DNA from: an uncultured Pseudomonadales bacterium
Lineage (GTDB): Bacteria; Pseudomonadota; Gammaproteobacteria; Pseudomonadales; Cellvibrionaceae
Direction of reading: 5' to 3'
Assembly: GCA_947488935.1 (NCBI GenBank)
Contig: CANLBN010000002.1
Location: forward strand, 186,001 to 250,000
Length of the DNA: 64,000 nt
Shown in pieces: positions 55,422 to 64,000 of the stretch (positions within the stretch are counted from its first letter, which is position 1; each line of letters opens with the position of its first letter). Position numbers and translations under genes: made by a program. A model generated the notes under the pieces. That model was not told where the DNA came from. It saw only the letters and a program-made list of their open reading frames with translations, and searched no databases.

Positions 55422-58214
55422 TTAGCCAACAATCCTAACAGGCTCAGCTGGTGTGCTTAGCTCTTCGGTTGGTGGCGCAAATCTAGTTAAGTCAATGCCG
55501 TCCACTGCTGAGGTGTACTCTTCCAATGTTGGGAAGCGGCCAAGAACCGTTGAAAGTACCACGAGTGGAGTAGAGCCTAGTAGTGACTCACCTTTCTTCT
55601 CGTCAGAGTCAGCAACAACACGGCCTTGGAATAGGCGAGTTGAGGTCGCAATAACGGTATCACCAGGTGCTGCTTTTTCTTGGTTACCCATACATAGGTT
55701 ACATCCAGGGCGCTCAAGATAAAGAATGTTGTCGTAGCTGGTACGTGCTTCGCCTTTAGGATTTTCATCGTCAAATTGGAAGCCAGCGTATTTGCTTAGA
55801 ATATCCCAATCGCCTTCGGCTTTTAGCTCATCAACAATGTTGTAGGTGGGTGGCGCAACGACTAGCGGCGCTTTAAATTCTACAGAACCTTGTTGTGCTT
55901 CGATGTTGCGTAGCATTTGCGCGATGATTTGCATATCGCCTTTATGCACCATACAAGAGCCAACAAAACCTAGGTCAACTGGTCTGTCTGTATAGTATGA
56001 AACAGGGCGGATCACATCGTGAGTATAACGCTTAGATACATCGTCGTTGTTCACGTCAGGGTCAGCAATCATTGGCTCGTCGATCGCGTCTAGGTCAACT
56101 ACAAGCTCAGCGTAGTACTTCGCATTTTCGTCTGGTGCTAGGGCAGGGGTCTCGCCAGATTTAATACCGGCAATACGCTTGTCCGCTAGATCGATCAAGC
56201 CTTGTAGCATGTTCGCTTCGTTATCCATGCCTTTATCGATCATGATCTGGATACGAGACTTGGCCAACTCTAGAGAGCCGATCAGCGTTTCATCTGTAGA
56301 GATACAGATAGACGCTTTCGCTTTCATTTCTGCTGTCCAGTCAGTAAAGGTGAACGCTTGGTCAGCTAGCAGCGTACCGATTTGTACTTCGATAACGCGA
56401 CCTTGGAAAACGTTTTCGCCACCAAACTTCTTCAGCATTTGTGCTTGAGTGGCGTGTACGATGTCACGGAAGTCCATATGAGACTTCATAGAACCTTTAA
56501 AGGTCACTTTAACCGACTCAGGAATCGGCATTGCAGATTCACCTGTCGCAAGAGCAATCGCAACCGTACCCGAGTCAGCACCGAAGGCAACACCCTTGGA
56601 CATACGAGTATGCGAGTCACCACCGATGATGATTGCGCGATCATCAATAGTGATGTCGTTCAATACTTTGTGGATGACGTCAGTCATTGAGTGGTAAACG
56701 CCTTTCGGGTCACGTGCAGTAATTACGCCGAACGCGTTCATAAATGCCATTAGTTTAGGCGTGTTAGCCTTAGCTTTACTGTCCCATACAGATGCCGTGT
56801 GACAACCTGATTGGAACGCACCGTCAACACTTGGCGCAATAGTAGAAGCCGCCATGGCTTCTAGTTCTTGGCAAGTCATTGGGCCAGTGGTGTCTTGAGA
56901 GCCTACGATGTTCACTTTAACGCGAACGTCAGAACCTGTGTGTAGTGGCGTCTCCGATGCAACACCCACTGCGTTACGGTTGAAGATTTTTTCAACAGCG
57001 GTTAGGCCTTGGTTCTCAATAGAGATTTCTTTAGAGGCAGCGTAAACAACAGGCGCGGTAACACCTAGAGTCTCGGCAGCAAATGTTTGTAGCTTCTTAC
57101 CGAAGGTTACCGCGTAAGAACCGCCAGCCTTCATAAATTCTACTTTTTGTGGCGTGAAAGCGTCAGCAACGTCTGCTAGCTCTTCGCTACCGTTGTATAG
57201 CTTCTTCGCTTTAGTATCGATAGTCAACACAGTACCTGTGGCAACTGAGTAAGCTTCTTCTAATACTGGATCGCCGTTTTCGTCGCGAACGATGTCGCCG
57301 TTAGCGTCGGTTTTCTTTACCCAGTTTTTAAGGTCAAGACCAATACCGCCGGTTACACCAACCGTGGTCAAGAAGATAGGTGCGATACCGTTAGTACCCG
57401 CAACCACTGGCTTGTTGTTGATGAATGGAATGTATGGAGAGGTTTTTTCGCCCGCCCATAGTGCCACGTTGTTAACACCCGACATACGAGAAGAACCAAC
57501 ACCCATGGTGCCTTTTTCAGCGATTAGCATCACTTTAGCGTTAGGGTGCTTCTTACCTAATTCAACGATTTCTTGTTGAGCTTCAGGTGTGATCATGCAC
57601 TGGCCATGTAGTTCGCGGTCAGCACGAGAGTGAGATTGGTTACCTGGAGAAAGCAGGTCAGTAGAGATATCACCTTCAGCGGCAATATAGGTAACTACGT
57701 CAATTTTCTCTGGAATATCGTCAAGCTTAGTGAAGAACTCAGCGTTAGCGTAGCTTTCTAGAATGCCTTTCGCGATGGCATTACCAGCGTTGAAAGCGTC
57801 TGCCAAACGAGCAGTATCCGCTTCGTAAAGGAATACTTGAGACTTAAGTACTTCGCCAGCCGCTCCCGCTTGAGCATCGTCAGAGAGGGCGATGTCTAAT
57901 AGCGCTTCAACAGAAGGGCCGCCTTTCATGTGAGACAGTTGCTCAAGCGCGAACTCAGCGGAGATCTCTGCAACGGTCTCAATACCTAGCGCGATATCTT
58001 TTAGGAACGCCGCTTTAACGCCAGCAGCGCTAGTGGTACCCGGTAGGGTGTTGTAGATAAAGAAGTTGAGTGAGTCTTCGCGGTGCTCATTACCGGTGTC
58101 TTTAATTTGCGCGATGATTTCTGACAAAAGGTCAGCACTATCAATCGGTTTTGGATTTAAGCCATCGTTTTTACGGCTTTCAATTTCTGCCATGTAGTCG
58201 GTATACAGACTCAT
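55422..58214 (-). CDS. Second aconitate hydratase B, long (Bacteroidetes-like) type
   Basis: The protein has 930 residues from the ATG at 58214, with AGAGG upstream; a GTG at 58220 is less likely. It has AcnB architecture: N-terminal helical domain with DSLNFFIYNTLPGTTSAAGVKAAFL, swivelling domain GTMGVGSSRMSGVNN, and cluster cysteines in GSCMVHKGD and PGCNLCMGNQ. It is 56 residues longer than the copy at 47325 and, from memory, closer to the 920-930 residue AcnB of Bacteroidetes, which suggests transfer. It may serve the TCA cycle or the 2-methylcitrate cycle. A LysR gene is divergent from it. Confidence 0.9.
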   Translation of the reverse strand: MSLYTDYMAEIESRKNDGLNPKPIDSADLLSEIIAQIKDTGNEHREDSLNFFIYNTLPGTTSAAGVKAAFLKDIALGIETVAEISAEFALEQLSHMKGGPSVEALLDIALSDDAQAGAAGEVLKSQVFLYEADTARLADAFNAGNAIAKGILESYANAEFFTKLDDIPEKIDVVTYIAAEGDISTDLLSPGNQSHSRADRELHGQCMITPEAQQEIVELGKKHPNAKVMLIAEKGTMGVGSSRMSGVNNVALWAGEKTSPYIPFINNKPVVAGTNGIAPIFLTTVGVTGGIGLDLKNWVKKTDANGDIVRDENGDPVLEEAYSVATGTVLTIDTKAKKLYNGSEELADVADAFTPQKVEFMKAGGSYAVTFGKKLQTFAAETLGVTAPVVYAASKEISIENQGLTAVEKIFNRNAVGVASETPLHTGSDVRVKVNIVGSQDTTGPMTCQELEAMAASTIAPSVDGAFQSGCHTASVWDSKAKANTPKLMAFMNAFGVITARDPKGVYHSMTDVIHKVLNDITIDDRAIIIGGDSHTRMSKGVAFGADSGTVAIALATGESAMPIPESVKVTFKGSMKSHMDFRDIVHATQAQMLKKFGGENVFQGRVIEVQIGTLLADQAFTFTDWTAEMKAKASICISTDETLIGSLELAKSRIQIMIDKGMDNEANMLQGLIDLADKRIAGIKSGETPALAPDENAKYYAELVVDLDAIDEPMIADPDVNNDDVSKRYTHDVIRPVSYYTDRPVDLGFVGSCMVHKGDMQIIAQMLRNIEAQQGSVEFKAPLVVAPPTYNIVDELKAEGDWDILSKYAGFQFDDENPKGEARTSYDNILYLERPGCNLCMGNQEKAAPGDTVIATSTRLFQGRVVADSDEKKGESLLGSTPLVVLSTVLGRFPTLEEYTSAVDGIDLTRFAPPTEELSTPAEPVRIVG

Positions 58215-58255
58215 ACACACCTCTTGTGCTAATAAAAATATGGGGGGGCGACACT

Positions 58256-58290
58256 ATATTGCGGCATTGCTGCGGTTATATTGCTGCATT
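58256..58290. promoter_or_regulatory. Direct repeat in the divergent acnB2/LysR promoter region
   Basis: ATATTGCGGCATT (58256-58268) and ATATTGCTGCATT (58278-58290) differ at one base and are 22 bp apart, two helical turns. LysR-type regulators often bind such paired sites between divergent genes. Confidence 0.5.
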
Positions 58291-58457
58291 AGTATCACGT
58301 AAAAATGAGCGGCTATTTTACATTAATCAGGGGCAACATCTAATCACTATTGATAATAACCACTATTCATTCTATTTATAGTCTATGAATTTGGTAGTTG
58401 TATGAGTTATAGTGAGAATTATTCTTATTAATAAGTCCATACTTGATAATAAAAGCC

Positions 58458-59414
58458 ATGAATATAGAGAATTTTGATTTAAATCTTTTAGTCTGCTTTG
58501 ACGTATTGATGCGTGAACGTAATGTCTCGCGCGCCGCCGAAAAGCTCAATATCAGCCAGCCAGCCATGAGTAGTAGCCTTAAACGCTTGCGCGACTACTT
58601 TAATGATCCACTATTGGTGCGAACAGCAAGAGGTATGGAGCCCACGGAGAAGGCGCTCGCTTTGGAGCCTTTGGTCAGGCAATCGCTAACCATGGCAGAA
58701 GAAGTGCTGGCGCCCAACGAAGTCTTTGATCCTTCAAACAGCCAGCGTACCTTTCGCATATTGGTAAGTGACTATGTCGAAGGTATTTTAATCTCAGCAC
58801 TCGTAGCCTACATTCAAACCCATGCGCCGCGATTATCTCTCGATATTCTTACGTTGAGTGATGGTAGCTTTCAGGATTTAGAAAAGGGGAGTATCGATCT
58901 TGCGATTAATAGCTTCGATTTTATCCCTCAATCCTTTTATAAGCGTTCTATTTGGAAGGATAGCTTCTCTTGTTTAATGGCTCAGGGCCATGCTTTGTTA
59001 AAGGATAATACGCTGGCTAATTATCTATCGGCCTCACATATTTGGGTGAGTAAGACAGGCATTGGTGTGGGTACAGGTATGTCGCAATCGAGTAGCCGTG
59101 GTTGGGTCGATAATACGCTAGAGGAGCTAGGTCATGAGCGACATATCAGTGTGTTTACTAGACACTATCAGATCATCCCACAACTTGTGCGCCAAACAGA
59201 TTTAGTGGCGACTATGCCTACACGGGCAGCGTTACTTTATAATGATAATTCTGACCTAGTGATTGCAGAGCCTCCCTTTAAAATACCCGAAATTGAAATT
59301 AATATGATCTGGAGCCCGCTTTTGCATCATAATAGCGCCCATAAATGGATACGCAGTACACTGATAGAGTTAGCTAATCATCTCGCATTGGCCTCGCTGA
59401 GCGATTATGAATAG
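58458..59414 (+). CDS. LysR-family transcriptional regulator
   Basis: From the ATG at 58458 the protein has 318 residues. The N-terminal helix-turn-helix is clear (FDLNLLVCFDVLMRERNVSRAAEKLNISQPAMSSSLKRLRDYFNDPLLVRTARGMEPTEKA). The C-terminal ligand domain is of the NodD/PcpR type. It is transcribed away from the second aconitase, which is its likely target. Effector unknown. Confidence 0.92.
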   Translation: MNIENFDLNLLVCFDVLMRERNVSRAAEKLNISQPAMSSSLKRLRDYFNDPLLVRTARGMEPTEKALALEPLVRQSLTMAEEVLAPNEVFDPSNSQRTFRILVSDYVEGILISALVAYIQTHAPRLSLDILTLSDGSFQDLEKGSIDLAINSFDFIPQSFYKRSIWKDSFSCLMAQGHALLKDNTLANYLSASHIWVSKTGIGVGTGMSQSSSRGWVDNTLEELGHERHISVFTRHYQIIPQLVRQTDLVATMPTRAALLYNDNSDLVIAEPPFKIPEIEINMIWSPLLHHNSAHKWIRSTLIELANHLALASLSDYE

Positions 59415-59479
59415 AGCCCTCTAGTATGCGATTCACGCTTTAATCAAGATAATAGCTGAGAAATAAGGCTTAAATAATT

Positions 59480-59920
59480 ATGTCTAAAGTTAAAACCCCA
59501 TGCATCGGTGTATGTTCTACGGGCATCGGGGATGTTGTTTGTCGCGGTTGTAAGCGCTTTGCACACGAAGTGATTGACTGGAATGGTTACAGCGAAGACC
59601 AAAGACGATTAGTCGTTAATCGCCTAGATACTTTTTTGCAGCAAGTTGTCGGTAATATGATTACGATTATTGACGAAGAGAAGTTATTAGCTCAGTTACA
59701 ATACCAACAAATTTATGTTGATCAGAGCTTATCGAGCAGTCGCTGGATTTATGAATTATTACGGCGTAGTAGCAGCCATATCAAACATACTGAGGACTTT
59801 GGCTTTGTTATTAACGATAAATGGCAGCGTTATAGCCTTGAGCAGATTAAACAATTTTTAGAGCAGGATTTTTTCACGCTATCGAGTGCACACTATGAAC
59901 GTTATATCGCACCGCGATAA
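59480..59920 (+). CDS. DUF1289 protein with C-terminal extension
   Basis: The N-terminus has four cysteines (C8, C12, C21, C24) in the DUF1289 pattern TPCIGVCSTGIGDVVCRGCKR, followed by the W of DWNGYS and the ERR-like ending. Members are usually 60-90 residues; this one has 146, with an added helical C-terminus. The domain may bind zinc or iron-sulfur. Role unknown. Confidence 0.82.
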   Translation: MSKVKTPCIGVCSTGIGDVVCRGCKRFAHEVIDWNGYSEDQRRLVVNRLDTFLQQVVGNMITIIDEEKLLAQLQYQQIYVDQSLSSSRWIYELLRRSSSHIKHTEDFGFVINDKWQRYSLEQIKQFLEQDFFTLSSAHYERYIAPR

Positions 59921-59980
59921 ATAACATTTGATGCGTGAAAGATTGAGTTTAATTGGGGCAGTAATAAGGAGGTAGCCATT

Positions 59981-60017
59981 AAAAAAAGATTGATCCATTG
60001 ACGACAATAGATCAATC
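59981..60017 (-). terminator. Terminator of the dctPQM operon
   Basis: On the minus strand GATTGATC pairs with GATCAATC around a 14-base loop and is followed by seven T bases (59987-59981). Confidence 0.82.
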
Positions 60018-60037
60018 CAAGTGGCGGTTAATACATA

Positions 60038-61423
60038 CTAGCCATAAACCGTTGCGGGTAACCAGGTGACTAAAGAAGGCAGTAATATCACAATCACTAA
60101 GCCAATCAATTGTAAGATAATAAAAGGAATTACGCCTTTGTAAATATCCGCTAACCTAACCTCTGGCGGGCAAACTCCTTTGAGATAAAAGAGCGCAAAT
60201 CCTACAGGCGGTGTTAAAAAAGACGTTTGCAGAGTAATTGCAATCAGCATTACAAACCAGATAAGTTTTGGCTCCTCTAATACACCATAACCTTCAACGT
60301 TAAAATCCATGCCTATAATAACCGGTGCCAATAGTGGCAGTGCAATCAGTGTAATTTCAATCCAGTCGAGTAAAAAACCTAATAAGAAAACAATAAATAA
60401 TATTGCGATTAATACACCGTAAGGTCCAAAGGGCAAGCTTGTTAAACCGCGCTCAATCAGCTCATCGCCACCTAATTCACGCAATACCAATGCAAACATA
60501 GTTGCACCAATAAAAATCATAAAAATATAGGCAGTGGTACGGTAAGCATCGAGGCTTACTTGTTTAAAAACAGAAAAATTTAATTTCTTATAGTAGGCTG
60601 CAAGCAATGTTGCACCGAGTGCACCAACGCCACTGGCTTCTGTCGGTGTACAAATTCCCGCAAAAATAGAACCCAACACGGCAAGGATTAACAGCAGCGG
60701 CGGTAGAATATTTTTTAAAACACCTAAAATTATTTTCCATTCTAGGCTTTTAGCATCCTCCGGTAGTGGTGCTATTGATGGCTTTAAATAAGAGGCGATA
60801 ACAATATACGCTAAATACAAAAAACCAAGAATTAACCCTGGAAATACCGCCCCCATAAATAAATCACCTACCGAGAGCGCGAGCTGGTCAGCCATAATAA
60901 CCAGCATAATACTCGGCGGTAATAAAATCCCTAATGTGCCAGCACTACAAATAGTACCTGCAGCGAGAGACTTGCTATAACCTTGTTTAAGCATCGCCGG
61001 CAGCGATAACAAACCCAGTAACACAACCGATGCACCGATAATACCGGTAGAGGCGGCGAGGATAATACCAATTAAAGTAACCGTTAAGGCTAGGCCACCG
61101 CGTACTTTCCCGAATAAATCTTGCATCGACAGCATTAAGCGTTCGGCAACGCCTGAGCGATCAAGCATTAAGCCCATAAAAATAAACATAGGTAGTGCCA
61201 CAAGTACCCAGTTTTCCATCAATGAATAAAGCCTAGAGACGACAAGGCCAAGAGTATTAAAGTCCAGCCCGGTAATTGTGCCCAGATAGACGTCAGAAAA
61301 ATAACCAATAAACCCAAAAATAACACCGGTACCTGCAAGTACGTAACCGACAGGAATACCTGTAAATAAAAATGCAATGAAGGTACAGAACATTGCGATA
61401 ACTAAAATTTCATTGATTTCCAT
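60038..61423 (-). CDS. dctM: TRAP transporter large permease (DctM)
   Basis: The 461-residue protein has about 12 membrane segments and is the channel subunit of a tripartite ATP-independent transporter driven by sodium. Motifs include GIPVGYVLAG, LVALPMFIFMGLML, STGIIGASVVLLGLLSLPAML, CSAGTLGILLPPSIMLVI and TPPVGFALFYLKGV. It follows dctQ with two bases between them. Substrate is likely a C4-dicarboxylate or 2-oxoacid. Confidence 0.93.
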   Translation of the reverse strand: MEINEILVIAMFCTFIAFLFTGIPVGYVLAGTGVIFGFIGYFSDVYLGTITGLDFNTLGLVVSRLYSLMENWVLVALPMFIFMGLMLDRSGVAERLMLSMQDLFGKVRGGLALTVTLIGIILAASTGIIGASVVLLGLLSLPAMLKQGYSKSLAAGTICSAGTLGILLPPSIMLVIMADQLALSVGDLFMGAVFPGLILGFLYLAYIVIASYLKPSIAPLPEDAKSLEWKIILGVLKNILPPLLLILAVLGSIFAGICTPTEASGVGALGATLLAAYYKKLNFSVFKQVSLDAYRTTAYIFMIFIGATMFALVLRELGGDELIERGLTSLPFGPYGVLIAILFIVFLLGFLLDWIEITLIALPLLAPVIIGMDFNVEGYGVLEEPKLIWFVMLIAITLQTSFLTPPVGFALFYLKGVCPPEVRLADIYKGVIPFIILQLIGLVIVILLPSLVTWLPATVYG

Positions 61424-61425
61424 AA

Positions 61426-61992
61426 TTATTTCTCACCATCTTTATGATAAATAAGTGCGTCTATATTTGTGATGAGGCGCGAAAATATGGCGATGGCTAG
61501 CAAACTAAAACTAAGCGGAATAACAGCCTTAATTGCCCAGCGATAGGGTAGGCCAAGAGGTGAGTTGGATGATTCGTTAACACGAAAGGAGTCACCTACG
61601 TATTCCCATCCGTGAACGATAACAACAAAGATAAAAGGTAGAACAAAAACCAGTGAGCCAAAAATTTCCCACTTTCTGATTGTGCGGCGTCTTAGTTTAT
61701 CTGCAACCACGTCAACGCGTACTTGGCTATTAGTAATCTCAGCAAAGGAGAGCCCAAACATCATACCAATAGCATATAAATGCCACTGTATTTCTTCAAA
61801 AACAATTTGCCCATTGCCAAAGCCGTAACGTAAAACAACATTACCTAAAATGGCAAAAATAAGAATGGCATAACTCCAGCAAAAAACGAGTGCAGAGTAA
61901 TGGATAAGTTTTTCTAGCTGCTTGGCAAATTTACTGAACGGAGAATCACTATTAGGTAAATTCGAGTCGCAGGAAGGCTGGCTTATAGGCAT
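61426..61992 (-). CDS. dctQ: TRAP transporter small permease (DctQ)
   Basis: The 188-residue protein has four membrane segments and the DctQ-family motif FEEIQWHLYAIGMMFGLSFAE. It joins the DctM permease in the inner membrane. The gene lies between dctP and dctM. Confidence 0.9.
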   Translation of the reverse strand: MPISQPSCDSNLPNSDSPFSKFAKQLEKLIHYSALVFCWSYAILIFAILGNVVLRYGFGNGQIVFEEIQWHLYAIGMMFGLSFAEITNSQVRVDVVADKLRRRTIRKWEIFGSLVFVLPFIFVVIVHGWEYVGDSFRVNESSNSPLGLPYRWAIKAVIPLSFSLLAIAIFSRLITNIDALIYHKDGEK

Positions 61993-62114
61993 TTCAATAA
62001 GCTCCGAGTAAAGTCATAAAAGGGTAAGGAAGGCCTAAAGTAAGAATAAAAAATACAATAGGCCTTTATTAAATTAAGAAAAGTTATTTAACTTTTTTAA
62101 TTTGTAATGATTAG

Positions 62115-63173
62115 CTATTTAGCACCACGTGGTAGAAAAGCGTTTTTCTCCCAGATGGCGTAATCTGCACGAAATTTAGAAAGGTCAGCCCAAATTTCAG
62201 CAAAATCTGCATCTTTTGCTTTTTGCTCTTCAACCACTTCGTCCCATTTAGATTTAAATGTGGCTAGCATCTCGTCTGACCAGTACACATTTTTTACGCC
62301 ATTTTTAAGGTTCTCTGCCATAACCGGTGCTTGAATGGCTTCACCTAATGCGAGTGAATCTAAAGTAGCTGCGCGACAAAGCTGGGTAATAACGGCTTGC
62401 TGAGTTGCACTCATTTTCTTCCATGTGTCTTTGTTAATTAGCAATTCAAAAACAGTCGCCTGTTGGTGCCAACCAGGGTAGTAGTTAAATTTGGCGATTT
62501 TACTGACCCCAATACGCTTATCGATTGCTGGCATTGAGAACTCAGTAGCATCGATGGCACCTTTCTCAAGTGCTGGGAAAATTTCACCACCAGGAAGACC
62601 AACAGTACTCACGCCTAATTTTTCCATCACCTCAGCGCCAAGGCCAAAGAAGCGCATTTTTAAACCTTTAAGATCATCGGGTGATTTAATTTCTTTTTTG
62701 AACCAACCTGATGTCTCTGGAGCAATAATCCCGCAGGTTTGTGTTTTTACGTTGTAGCCTTTTTTGTCATAAAGGTCTTGATGCAATTTTGCGCCATTAC
62801 CGTACATGATCCAAGCTAGATACTCAGGCGCTTCTGGGCCAAATGGGACGGCAGAAAATAAGCGTGCTGCAGGAATTTTGCCCCCCCAGTTTGCTGGTGT
62901 GCCGTAACCCGCTTGTACTTTACCCGAAGATACTGCATCTAAAATCTCGCCGGGTGCTACTAATTTTTTAGGCTCGTACATTTTTACTTTAACTGAGCCA
63001 CCGCTCAATACACCTGCATTATCGGCAATGTATTTTGCTACAGAGCCCAGACCTGGGAGGTGTGAACCGTAGTAAATAGGCATTTTTAATAAAATAGGTT
63101 TATCAGCTGCTTGAGTTGCAGAAATTGATGCAACAGAAAGAGCTGCACATAGAAGTGCACTGATTTTCTTCAT
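62115..63173 (-). CDS. dctP: TRAP transporter substrate-binding protein (DctP/TakP-like)
   Basis: From the ATG at 63173 (GGAG upstream) the protein has 352 residues. It starts with a signal peptide (MKKISALLCAALSVASISATQAADK). The body has the DctP fold with RFFGLGAEVMEKLGV, GLPGGEIFPALEKGAIDATEFSMPAID and YYPGWHQQATVFELLIN; the last two recall TakP-type 2-oxoacid binders. The longer frame from 63305 has no ribosome site. The first gene of dctPQM. Confidence 0.9.
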   Translation of the reverse strand: MKKISALLCAALSVASISATQAADKPILLKMPIYYGSHLPGLGSVAKYIADNAGVLSGGSVKVKMYEPKKLVAPGEILDAVSSGKVQAGYGTPANWGGKIPAARLFSAVPFGPEAPEYLAWIMYGNGAKLHQDLYDKKGYNVKTQTCGIIAPETSGWFKKEIKSPDDLKGLKMRFFGLGAEVMEKLGVSTVGLPGGEIFPALEKGAIDATEFSMPAIDKRIGVSKIAKFNYYPGWHQQATVFELLINKDTWKKMSATQQAVITQLCRAATLDSLALGEAIQAPVMAENLKNGVKNVYWSDEMLATFKSKWDEVVEEQKAKDADFAEIWADLSKFRADYAIWEKNAFLPRGAK

Positions 63174-63265
63174 AGTTTTCTCCACCAGAGTTTTATTGTT
63201 ATTTAACGTTATTGTTGCTGCGTCGTTATAGTTATTAGTTGGTGCAAATATGCTTGCTGGCCAAT

Positions 63266-63276
63266 TGGTATTACCA
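63266..63276. promoter_or_regulatory. FadR/PdhR-type operator, site 1
   Basis: TGGTATTACCA fits TNGTNNNACNA, the operator shape of the FadR subfamily of GntR regulators. It lies between dctP and the divergent dehydrogenase gene. Confidence 0.6.
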
Positions 63277-63285
63277 TATGACAAT

Positions 63286-63296
63286 TGGTAATACCA
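63286..63296. promoter_or_regulatory. FadR/PdhR-type operator, site 2
   Basis: TGGTAATACCA, within ATTGGTAATACCAAT, is a perfect palindromic match to ATTGGTnnnACCAAT. Its start is exactly 20 bp after site 1. The regulator gene is not in the window. Confidence 0.65.
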
Positions 63297-63531
63297 ATCA
63301 ACCACTTTTTGTACATTTCGGATAAAAAACAGTAAAAATAGTCATTCCTATCGCGTTTTATATGGCTCTTATTATTAAGTCCTAGATGTTAATAGTTTAT
63401 GTGTATTAATGAGGGCTTATCTTGTATGGCTTGATTGTTGCTGTGAAAGACCTTGGCTACTGGCTGGATTTGGTGATTTTTGTGTCAAACCAACCTAGTA
63501 AATTTGATAACTCGAATGAGGAACATAGGAA

Positions 63532-64000
63532 ATGGTAAATTTCGATACTTCTTTGCTTAACAGTGGTAGTTATATTAATGGCTGTTGGCTCGATGATAAC
63601 GCCGATACCTTTACGGTACTCAACCCCGCAAATAATAAAGAGATAGCGACATTAGCAAATGCCTCTGCCGATGATGCAAAGAGAGCTGTGGATGCCTCAC
63701 AGGAAGCACTATTATCATGGCGCCATGTGCCAGCAAAGGAACGCGCTCGCTTATTGCGGCGTTGGTTTGATTTGGTGATGGAGAACAAGGAGAAACTAGC
63801 AGCAATTTTGACTGCCGAACAAGGTAAACCGTTAGCCGAAGCGTTAGGCGAGGTTGTTTATGGTGCAAATTATATCGAATGGTTCGCAGAGGAGGCAAAA
63901 CGTGTTTACGGCGATACGATTCCTGGCCCAAGTGCAGATAAGCGTATTGTTGTTATTAAGCAGGGAGTAGGGCTTGTATCGGCAATTACACCCTGGAACT
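63532..64000 (+). CDS. gabD: Succinate-semialdehyde dehydrogenase-like aldehyde dehydrogenase (N-terminal part)
   Basis: The gene is cut by the window end after 156 codons. It begins MVNFDTSLLNSGSYINGCW with ATAGGAA upstream. The N-terminal part (TLANASADDAKRAVDASQEALLSWRHVPAKERARLLRRW, LTAEQGKPLAEALGEVVYGANYIEWFAEEAKRVYGDTIPGP and the NAD-site start ITPWN) is that of the GabD subfamily, which oxidises succinate semialdehyde to succinate. The catalytic Cys is beyond the window. It is divergent from the dctPQM operon, so the transported compound may feed this reaction. Confidence 0.85.
   Translation, partial: MVNFDTSLLNSGSYINGCWLDDNADTFTVLNPANNKEIATLANASADDAKRAVDASQEALLSWRHVPAKERARLLRRWFDLVMENKEKLAAILTAEQGKPLAEALGEVVYGANYIEWFAEEAKRVYGDTIPGPSADKRIVVIKQGVGLVSAITPWN

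Noticed and set aside
55422..58214. AcnD or PrpD-type methylcitrate enzyme for the second aconitase
   Set aside because: The domain order is that of AcnB (helical and swivelling domain first, cluster cysteines at the C-terminus), not of the AcnA/AcnD type.

Overview
The window is chromosomal DNA of a moderately AT-rich marine-type gammaproteobacterium. Several gene orders recall Pseudomonas, Cellvibrio and their relatives: tRNA-Leu(UAG)-tig-clpP-clpX-lon-hupB-ppiD, flrB-flrC-fliEFGHIJ, a CysI-type sulfite reductase followed by a DUF934 gene, and scpA-scpB-rluB. The exact genus cannot be read from the sequence.

Layout. Positions 1-629 hold the end of a FadA-type thiolase. Positions 737-4348 are a small island bounded by a 65-bp perfect direct repeat; it carries a di-heme cytochrome c peroxidase and a histidine-kinase-like sensor whose phosphoacceptor His is Asn. 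Positions 4543-14251 are the tRNA-Leu and the protein quality control block. Positions 14265-17568 hold a GGDEF-EAL protein and a lone type II pseudopilin. Positions 17.8-27.7 kb are a flagellar block with two sigma-54 promoters.

Directly after fliJ comes an integron (27.7 to about 32.1 kb). Its integrase is broken by a frameshift and a 51-bp in-frame insertion, but it still has a LexA box and an attI-like region with repeats. The short cassette array that follows is interrupted by a 1179-bp IS110-family element sitting inside an attC site; removing the element restores a well-paired attC. The element's non-coding end can fold like a bridge (seeker) RNA, and one strand of its internal loop pairs with the attC end it sits in.

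Positions 32.7-47.3 kb are mostly core genes: a PAS-rich soluble chemoreceptor, sulfite reduction, MarR, NfuA, BioA, ScpAB, RluB, a large 7TM-GGDEF-EAL sensor and a HAD hydrolase. Positions 47.3-58.2 kb hold two different aconitase B genes on the minus strand. Between them lies a second cluster of ten small minus-strand cassettes separated by attC sites (50.2-54.9 kb) with no integrase beside it (a CALIN-type array). The window ends with a LysR regulator, a DUF1289 protein, a TRAP transporter operon (dctPQM) and, divergent from it, the start of a succinate-semialdehyde dehydrogenase-like gene. Two ATTGGTnnnACCA operators, 20 bp apart, lie in the shared promoter region.

The accessory content is therefore one decayed integron with an attC-seeking insertion sequence, one separate cassette cluster and one repeat-bounded redox-sensing island, set in conserved chromosomal blocks.
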